From NCBI GenBank assembly GCA_022798855.1, contig JAAWNI010000074.1:1-9757 (forward strand): a stretch of DNA of 9,757 bases. Direction: 5' to 3'. The stretch is from Lawsonibacter sp. Its GTDB lineage: Bacteria > Bacillota > Clostridia > Oscillospirales > Oscillospiraceae. Made by a program: the position numbers and the translations under genes. Under the pieces are notes generated by a model. It was not told the origin of the DNA and searched no databases. It saw nothing but the letters and a program-made list of their open reading frames with translations. This document shows, piece after piece, positions 6,477-9,757 of the stretch (positions are counted from its first letter, which is position 1; each line of letters starts with the position of its first letter).

Positions 6477-6622
6477 GGAATCCCCCAGTCAGCGGCTGCG
6501 CCGCTGCCAGCCCCCTTTAACAAGGGGGCCTTTGGAGCGGGACCGGGAGCTTCAAGCACCCAAGCCCCCCCTTGCTAAAGGGGGGAGGGCCGCCAGGCGC
6601 AGCCTGGTGGCGGGGGGATTCC
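6477..6622. repeat. Palindrome-rich MITE-like repeat, copy 3
   Basis: This is a 146-bp dispersed copy of the element at 1885 and 2136, with inverted ends GGAATCCCCC and GGGGGGATTCC. The hairpin order is the same, but three of the four stems differ in sequence while staying paired: CAGCGGC-tgc-GCCGCTG (6490-6506); CCCCCTT-taac-AAGGGGG; a C-rich/G-rich third stem; and CCGCCAGGC-gca-GCCTGGTGGCGG, longer than in copies 1 and 2. It lies in the divergent gap between the yloU promoter and the spoIIE promoter. No target-site duplication is apparent. Confidence 0.85.
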
Positions 6623-6687
6623 GGCAAGCAGAACCGCAACTGGCCGTAATAACATGGGTGCAGGCGCAATTTTTTGCGATGTACCGG

Positions 6688-6722
6688 TTTCGACGCATAA
6701 TTTCCAGAAACTGGAATATAAT
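6688..6722 (+). promoter_or_regulatory. Spo0A-type promoter of spoIIE with a palindrome in the spacer
   Basis: The -10 is a perfect TATAAT (6717-6722). There is no good -35 at 17 bp. Instead TTTCGACG (6688-6695) matches six of seven bases of the inverted Spo0A box TTCGACA and lies where a -35 with a 21-bp spacer would fall, as described for spoIIE in Bacillus. The spacer contains the perfect dyad TTCCAG-AAA-CTGGAA (6702-6716), which abuts the -10. Spo0A control is inferred from the box and the gene. The rest of the gap 6351-6755 holds the yloU promoter and repeat copy 3. Confidence 0.6.
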
Positions 6723-6755
6723 GGGGCTCCAACCTACACCAAGGAGGGGAGCGGC

Positions 6756-9089
6756 ATGACAGCCAAAACCATTTATACCAAACTGAACCGGCTGCGGCAG
6801 CAGTCTCAGCGGGCCGGGCGGGTAAAGCTATCCACCTCCGCCCTATTGCTGGGGGCGGAAGCGGGCATACACTTTTTGCTGGCGGCGGTGCTGGCGGGGG
6901 CGGTCATCTTCGAGGACAGCGCCCCCTTCGGGCTGGCCCTGGTGGGGGCGGCGGGGTCCGGCCTGTGCGGCGGAGCGGCGCTGGTGGGGGTAAGCTTTGG
7001 CGCCATGACCGCCCTGGAGTTCTCCAGCGGCCTGCGGTACGCTTCGGCGTCCATCCTCACCTTCGCCATCGCCTTCGCCTTTTACGACTGGAAGGCGCTG
7101 CGCCGCCCCTGGGCCATGCCGGCGGTGGCGGGGCTGCTCAACGGGGTGACCGGCTTCATCGTCCAGTCCCAGCGGGGGTGGCAGACGGCGGATGTGATCT
7201 ATTTCACCCTGGAGGTCGCCCTGACGGCAGGGGCGGTGTGGGCCTTCCAGGGGGCGCTGGCCCCCTTCACCGGCCGGACGGTGGACAAGCCCGGGCAGCA
7301 GGCCCGGCTCATCGGGACCACCGCCCTGCTGTGCGCCTGTCTGGCGGCGCTGGCGCCGCTGCGGCTGTATGAAAACATCTCCCTGGGCCGGATCTTGGCG
7401 GTGCTGGTGGTGATGTCCGCCGCGTGGCAGGGGGGGCCGGTTACCGGGATGGCCCAGGGGGCGGCCGTTGGAATGTCCATCGACCTGACCGGCCAGGCAG
7501 CCCCGCTCTGCGCCATGGCCTACAGCCTGTCTGGACTGGCGACCGGGCTGCGCCAGGGCCAGGGGAGGGTGGGGACCGCCCTGGTCTACATCCTGGCCAA
7601 CGGCGCGGCGGTGCTGTGGACCTGGGACCGGGGGCTGGACCTGGCCCTCCTGTATGAAGCCCTTTTGGCCGGGGTGCTCTTTCTGCTCACGCCGGAGCGG
7701 CCCCTCCGGTGGCTGGGGGGCTGGCTGTCCCCGGAGGTGGAGGGCTCGGCGGACCTGCGGGCCCAGCGCGTCGTCCAGCAGAAGCTGGAGCACACCGCCC
7801 TGGCCTTCCGGGCCCTGTACGACTCCCTGCGCTCCGCCTTCCGGAGCCCGGAAAACGACAACGACGTGGCCACCGTCTTCGACCGGGTGGCCAGCCGCCA
7901 GTGCCGGGGGTGCAGCCTTCGGGACCGGTGCTGGAAGGCGGACTACAACACCACCTTCAACGCCCTGAACGACGCCACCCCCGCCATGGTGGAGCGGGGC
8001 CGGGCGGAGCCAAAGGACTTCCCCCGGCACTTCGCCGACCGGTGCATCCATTTTCCCAATTTTGTGGCCACGGTGAACGAGGAGCTCACCGCCCTGTTTT
8101 ACCGCCGGCAGTACAGCGCCCGGATCCGGGAGAGCCGGGCGGCGGTGTGCCGGCAGTACGCCCAGCTGTCCGAGCTGCTGGGGGAGGCCGCCGCCGAGCT
8201 GAGCCGGGAGCTGACCCCCGACCCCGCCGGGGACCGGCGCCTGCGCCAGCGGCTGGCGGAGCTGGGCCTGGAAGCCAGGACGTCGGTGTACCGGGACGGC
8301 CGGGGCCTGCTCCGGGTAGAAGCGGAGGGCCCGGACTGCGCCGCGCTGTCCCGGCCCAGCCGGCTGAAGGACCTGTCGGCGGTGCTGGGGGTGCCCCTCC
8401 GGGTGGAGCTGGAGGGGGAGGACGGCATCTCCCTCCTCCAGCAGGAGCCGCTGATGGCGGTGGCGGGGGTGGCGGCCCGGAAAAAGACCGGCGAGACGGT
8501 GAGCGGCGACGCCGGGACCTACTTCAAGCGCCACGACGGCAAGCTCTACCTCTTACTGTGCGACGGCATGGGCAGCGGGCCGGAAGCCAACCGGGAGAGC
8601 ACCCTGGCCGTCCGGCTGCTGGAGCAGCTCCTCCAGGCGGGGGTGGAAGCCCGCCGGGCGCTGACCACGCTGTCCTCCGCCCTGGCCCTACGGGGGGAGG
8701 AGACGGGCGGCTTCACCACGGTGGACCTGCTCCAGCTGGACCTGTTCACCGGGGAGGGGGAGCTGTATAAGCTGGGCGCGGCCCCTACCTATATAAAAAA
8801 AGGGGGCAGCGTCCAGCGGCTGAGCGGCAAGTCCCTGCCCGCCGGGCTGGCCGAGGGGGAGCCCTCCGCCCTGGACCAGTTTTCCCTGCGGCTGAACCCG
8901 GGGGACTGCGTCCTGATGGTCAGCGACGGGGTGTGCTCCGGGCTGGAGGACGGCTGGCTGCGGGAGGAGCTCAACCGCTTTGACGGGGCCAGCCCCAAGG
9001 ACCTGGCCCGGGAGCTGGTCACCCGGGACCCCAAGGACGCCACCGACGACCGCACCGCCCTGGTGGTCCGCGTTGACAGGCGGACATAA
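6756..9089 (+). CDS. spoIIE: Stage II sporulation protein E (SpoIIE), PP2C-type phosphatase
   Basis: 777 residues; Bacillus SpoIIE is 827. Residues about 25-340 are a multi-pass membrane region of Ala/Leu/Gly-rich helices. The central regulatory region contains the conserved cluster C383-RG-C386-SLRDR-C392-W. The C-terminal PP2C/PPM domain (about 565-777) carries the metal-binding motifs CDGMGSG (D603), GFTTVDLLQLDLFTGE, LGAAPTYIKKGG, VSDGVCSG (D724) and DATDDRTA (D764/D765). SpoIIE sits at the polar septum and dephosphorylates SpoIIAA-P, releasing sigma-F in the forespore. The ATG at 6756 is chosen for AAGGAGG 8 bases upstream. The frame is open back to 6654, but that part covers the promoter. 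No obvious plus-strand terminator directly follows: the stem at 9088-9117 has its T tract only on the minus strand. Confidence 0.96.
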   Translation: MTAKTIYTKLNRLRQQSQRAGRVKLSTSALLLGAEAGIHFLLAAVLAGAVIFEDSAPFGLALVGAAGSGLCGGAALVGVSFGAMTALEFSSGLRYASASILTFAIAFAFYDWKALRRPWAMPAVAGLLNGVTGFIVQSQRGWQTADVIYFTLEVALTAGAVWAFQGALAPFTGRTVDKPGQQARLIGTTALLCACLAALAPLRLYENISLGRILAVLVVMSAAWQGGPVTGMAQGAAVGMSIDLTGQAAPLCAMAYSLSGLATGLRQGQGRVGTALVYILANGAAVLWTWDRGLDLALLYEALLAGVLFLLTPERPLRWLGGWLSPEVEGSADLRAQRVVQQKLEHTALAFRALYDSLRSAFRSPENDNDVATVFDRVASRQCRGCSLRDRCWKADYNTTFNALNDATPAMVERGRAEPKDFPRHFADRCIHFPNFVATVNEELTALFYRRQYSARIRESRAAVCRQYAQLSELLGEAAAELSRELTPDPAGDRRLRQRLAELGLEARTSVYRDGRGLLRVEAEGPDCAALSRPSRLKDLSAVLGVPLRVELEGEDGISLLQQEPLMAVAGVAARKKTGETVSGDAGTYFKRHDGKLYLLLCDGMGSGPEANRESTLAVRLLEQLLQAGVEARRALTTLSSALALRGEETGGFTTVDLLQLDLFTGEGELYKLGAAPTYIKKGGSVQRLSGKSLPAGLAEGEPSALDQFSLRLNPGDCVLMVSDGVCSGLEDGWLREELNRFDGASPKDLARELVTRDPKDATDDRTALVVRVDRRT

Positions 9090-9117
9090 AAAAACGGCGG
9101 AGTCCAGCCCCACCGTT
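9088..9117 (-). terminator. Intrinsic terminator for the minus-strand small-ORF transcript
   Basis: On the minus strand AACGG (9117-9113) pairs with CCGTT (9097-9093), with two more G-C pairs inside after one mismatch. Seven T follow (9094-9088). It would stop transcripts from the promoter at 9396-9424 just as they reach the 3' end of spoIIE. Its distal arm overlaps the first bases of the -35 box of the opposing promoter (9116-9121). Confidence 0.7.
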
Positions 9118-9144
9118 GACAAACCCTGAAAAATCTGATACCAT
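9116..9144 (+). promoter_or_regulatory. Consensus promoter of the antisense RNA
   Basis: A perfect TTGACA (9116-9121), a 17-bp spacer and TACCAT (9139-9144), preceded by TGA as an extended -10. Predicted start is about 9151. The core is 25 of 29 bases identical to the promoter at 9437-9465. Confidence 0.8.
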
Positions 9145-9150
9145 TATAAA

Positions 9151-9252
9151 CAGAAGGGTGCCGCAATCGAAGCGGTCAGCCCTGAAAGCTAAGATTGTTC
9201 GCTAGAGAAAATGAACAACCGTCACTTGGCAGAGTGGCGGTTGTCCCTTTTT
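9151..9252 (+). ncRNA. Candidate antisense RNA of about 100 nt, convergent to the small ORF
   Basis: The boundaries come from the promoter at 9116-9144 and the terminator at 9215-9252. No ORF with a Shine-Dalgarno site lies inside. A first hairpin can form from GGG/CCC and TGCCGC/GCGGTCA around an AATCGAA loop (about 9156-9184). TTGTTC (9195-9200) can pair with GAACAA (9213-9218); that arm shares bases with the terminator stem, so the two are mutually exclusive. The RNA is complementary to the last 10 codons of the minus-strand ORF and to its 3' untranslated region. An antisense regulator is inference; an attenuated leader is the alternative. Confidence 0.5.
9215..9252 (+). terminator. Intrinsic terminator of the antisense RNA
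   Basis: ACAACCGTCACT (9215-9226) pairs with AGTGGCGGTTGT (9233-9244) as a 12-bp stem with one G-U pair and a 6-nt loop. CCC and five T (9248-9252) follow. The stem lies over the stop codon and last codons of the minus-strand ORF, so the same bases are coding on the other strand. Confidence 0.8.
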
Positions 9253-9305
9253 ACCTTAATGGTCACAGTGCAGCCAAATACGTGAAATGTTAAGGTAATG
9301 GGCAT
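9222..9305 (-). CDS. 27-residue small protein with strong Shine-Dalgarno site, function unknown
   Basis: The ORF runs from ATG (9305-9303) to TGA (9224-9222) and encodes 27 residues, beginning MPITLTFHVFGCTVTIKV and ending KRDNRHSAK. AAGGAGG (9320-9314) is spaced 8 bases from the ATG, close to ideal. A consensus promoter (9424-9396) and a terminator (9117-9088) frame it, which together make it a real small gene rather than a chance frame. The first 18 residues alternate hydrophobic and Thr residues, as in beta strands or a short amphipathic segment; the tail is basic. From memory the NRHSAK ending recurs in short uncharacterised proteins of gut Clostridia, but I cannot confirm that here. A short RNA runs antisense to its 3' end. 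Possible roles are a type I toxin-like peptide or another membrane- or ribosome-directed small protein; none is shown. Confidence 0.7.
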   Translation of the reverse strand: MPITLTFHVFGCTVTIKVKRDNRHSAK

Positions 9306-9311
9306 GTAGGT

Positions 9312-9336
9312 CACCTCCTTTACAAGGGAGATGGTG
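9312..9336 (-). promoter_or_regulatory. Shine-Dalgarno-sequestering hairpin in the small-ORF mRNA
   Basis: On the minus strand CTCC (9330-9327) and CAC (9336-9334) can pair with GGAG (9318-9315) and GTG (9314-9312), with a 3-nt bulge and a CTTGTAAA loop. This takes most of the Shine-Dalgarno sequence into the 3' arm. A second hairpin, CCCCGC-agccg-GCGGGG (9388-9372), sits at the predicted 5' end of the mRNA (about 9389). Both suggest that stability and translation of the message are structurally controlled. Confidence 0.45.
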
Positions 9337-9395
9337 GCCGGCCGCCGTGACATTCAATTACAGCACCCTGTCCCCGCCGGCTGCGGGGCGTATTT

Positions 9396-9424
9396 ATTGT
9401 ATCAGGCGGGAGGGGGGCTGTCAA
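9396..9424 (-). promoter_or_regulatory. Consensus promoter of the small-ORF mRNA
   Basis: On the minus strand: perfect TTGACA (9424-9419), a 17-bp spacer and TACAAT (9401-9396), with TGA directly upstream as an extended -10. Predicted start is near 9389, leaving a leader of about 84 nt. Its -35 is only 12 bp from the -35 of the divergent promoter at 9437. Confidence 0.85.
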
Positions 9425-9436
9425 GCGGCGTGGATG

Positions 9437-9465
9437 TTGACAACCCCCGAAAAATCGGATACAAT
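9437..9465 (+). promoter_or_regulatory. Consensus promoter of a roughly 50-nt transcript
   Basis: Perfect TTGACA (9437-9442), a 17-bp spacer and TACAAT (9460-9465). Predicted start is about 9472. It is divergent from the small-ORF promoter and nearly identical in its core to the promoter at 9116. Confidence 0.85.
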
Positions 9466-9471
9466 ATAAAT

Positions 9472-9524
9472 ATAAGAGCGGATAAGCAAGACGGGCCGGG
9501 CCACCGGCCCGGTCTTCTATTTTT
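9472..9524 (+). ncRNA. Candidate very short RNA: promoter followed at once by a terminator
   Basis: The predicted start (about 9472) is followed within 20 nt by a stem. GGGCCGG (9493-9499) pairs with CCGGCCC (9504-9510) around GCCA, extended by AGAC/GTCT across one bulged G, and then TTCTATTTTT (9515-9524). The product would be about 50 nt and non-coding. It may be a small RNA or the prematurely terminated leader of whatever lies beyond 9757. No anti-terminator pairing is evident. Confidence 0.5.
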
Positions 9525-9549
9525 ACGGAGGGGCCCCCCTCTGTAACAC

Positions 9550-9577
9550 TGTGACCGCAATGTTACCGTTCTGTTAC
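9550..9577 (+). promoter_or_regulatory. Three direct repeats at 11-bp spacing, likely regulator-binding sites
   Basis: TGTGAC (9550-9555), TGTTAC (9561-9566) and TGTTAC (9572-9577) begin exactly 11 bp apart, about one helical turn. GTAACA (9543-9548), the inverted form, lies just before. OmpR/PhoB-family response regulators bind such helically phased direct repeats (Pho-box-like). The last repeat ends 16 bp before the -35 at 9594, a position suited to an activator. Which regulator binds is not known. Confidence 0.5.
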
Positions 9578-9593
9578 ACTTGCCCGTTAGGTG

Positions 9594-9622
9594 TTGACTT
9601 TCAAAAATCGGTTTGCTAGAAT
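9594..9622 (+). promoter_or_regulatory. Strong promoter reading out of the window
   Basis: TTGACT (9594-9599), a 17-bp spacer and TAGAAT (9617-9622), with TGC directly upstream as an extended -10. Predicted start is about 9629. AATCGGT (9606-9612) in the spacer is repeated inverted as ACCGATT (9641-9647) in the early transcript. Confidence 0.75.
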
Positions 9623-9628
9623 GCGCAT

Positions 9629-9757
9629 AGAGGTTGGAAGACCGATTGCGCTGTTGAGACTGTGAAGCACACCTAGCTCTTCCCCAGGATGCAAGGGGAG
9701 TGACACGGCCGCAACGGGGCCGGAAAGTCGAAAAACCTCGAAAAATTTGGATAAAAT
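9629..9757 (+). other. Untranslated leader of a transcript continuing past the window
   Basis: At least 129 nt follow the promoter without a start codon in good Shine-Dalgarno context. Short stems are possible: TCCCC/GGGGA (9681-9685 with 9695-9699) and CGGCC/GGCCG (9706-9710 with 9718-9722). The last 30 bases (TCGAAA, 18 bp, TAAAAT at 9752-9757) resemble a further promoter with the same CTCGAAAAAT-type core as those at 9116 and 9437. Tandem promoters of this kind often precede rRNA or tRNA operons, but no such gene is inside the window. I do not recognise a riboswitch family here. Confidence 0.35.

Noticed and set aside
6843..8534. 563-aa minus-strand frame, and a plus-strand frame at 7709-8770
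   Set aside because: Both are shadows of spoIIE, with Gly/Pro/Arg/Gln/His-biased translations and no recognisable domain.
9151..9252. Riboswitch or T-box attenuator controlling a downstream plus-strand gene
   Set aside because: The TTGTTC/GAACAA versus terminator competition looks attenuator-like, but no coding region follows on the plus strand and no T-box or known riboswitch core is visible. The minus-strand ORF and its promoter explain the layout better.
9629..9757. SRP RNA, RNase P RNA, tmRNA or a tRNA
   Set aside because: GGAAAGTC recalls part of RNase P RNA, but the neighbouring conserved regions, a cloverleaf and the tmRNA ends are all missing.

Overview
The window is GC-rich, with strong Shine-Dalgarno sites, canonical sigma-A-type promoters and intrinsic terminators. 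It carries spoIIE (endospore formation), the Firmicutes gene pair yloU-yloV, and an SLH-anchored surface protein whose SLH repeats have the Cys-Thr-Arg-Ala signature. Together these point to an endospore-forming, GC-rich member of the Clostridia, most likely an Oscillospiraceae-type gut bacterium (Flavonifractor/Oscillibacter-like). The taxon is inferred from style and gene content only.

Layout. Bases 1-210 are the tail of a TraB/GumN-family protein, followed by a terminator. At 439-1794 is a three-part signalling protein: an N-terminal bacteriohemerythrin, a middle domain that looks CheX-like, and a C-terminal receiver domain. Bases 1795-2490 hold a terminator and then a tandem duplication with two copies of a palindrome-rich, MITE-like repeat. 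At 2491-4245 is a secreted seven-repeat RCC1-type beta-propeller with three SLH domains. It converges on yloV across a shared bidirectional terminator. yloV (4289-5974, minus; FakA-like fatty acid kinase) and yloU (6003-6350, minus; Asp23/Gls24 family) form an operon. The divergent region 6351-6755 holds the yloU promoter, a third copy of the repeat and a Spo0A-type spoIIE promoter. spoIIE fills 6756-9089.

The last 670 bases are the least ordinary part. A 27-codon minus-strand ORF (9222-9305) has a near-perfect Shine-Dalgarno site, its own consensus promoter and a terminator. A short plus-strand RNA, with a consensus promoter and terminator, is antisense to its 3' end. This arrangement resembles a type I toxin-antitoxin locus or another antisense-controlled small-protein locus. 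Divergent to it is a second, roughly 50-nt promoter-terminator unit. Then come three direct repeats phased at 11 bp in front of another strong promoter, whose leader runs off the window.

Working together: yloU and yloV are expected to be co-transcribed. spoIIE should be switched on at sporulation by Spo0A and should activate sigma-F through SpoIIAA dephosphorylation. The hemerythrin-receiver protein and the RCC1-SLH protein appear to be single-gene transcription units with their own promoters. No tRNA, rRNA, CRISPR array, transposase or prophage gene was seen.
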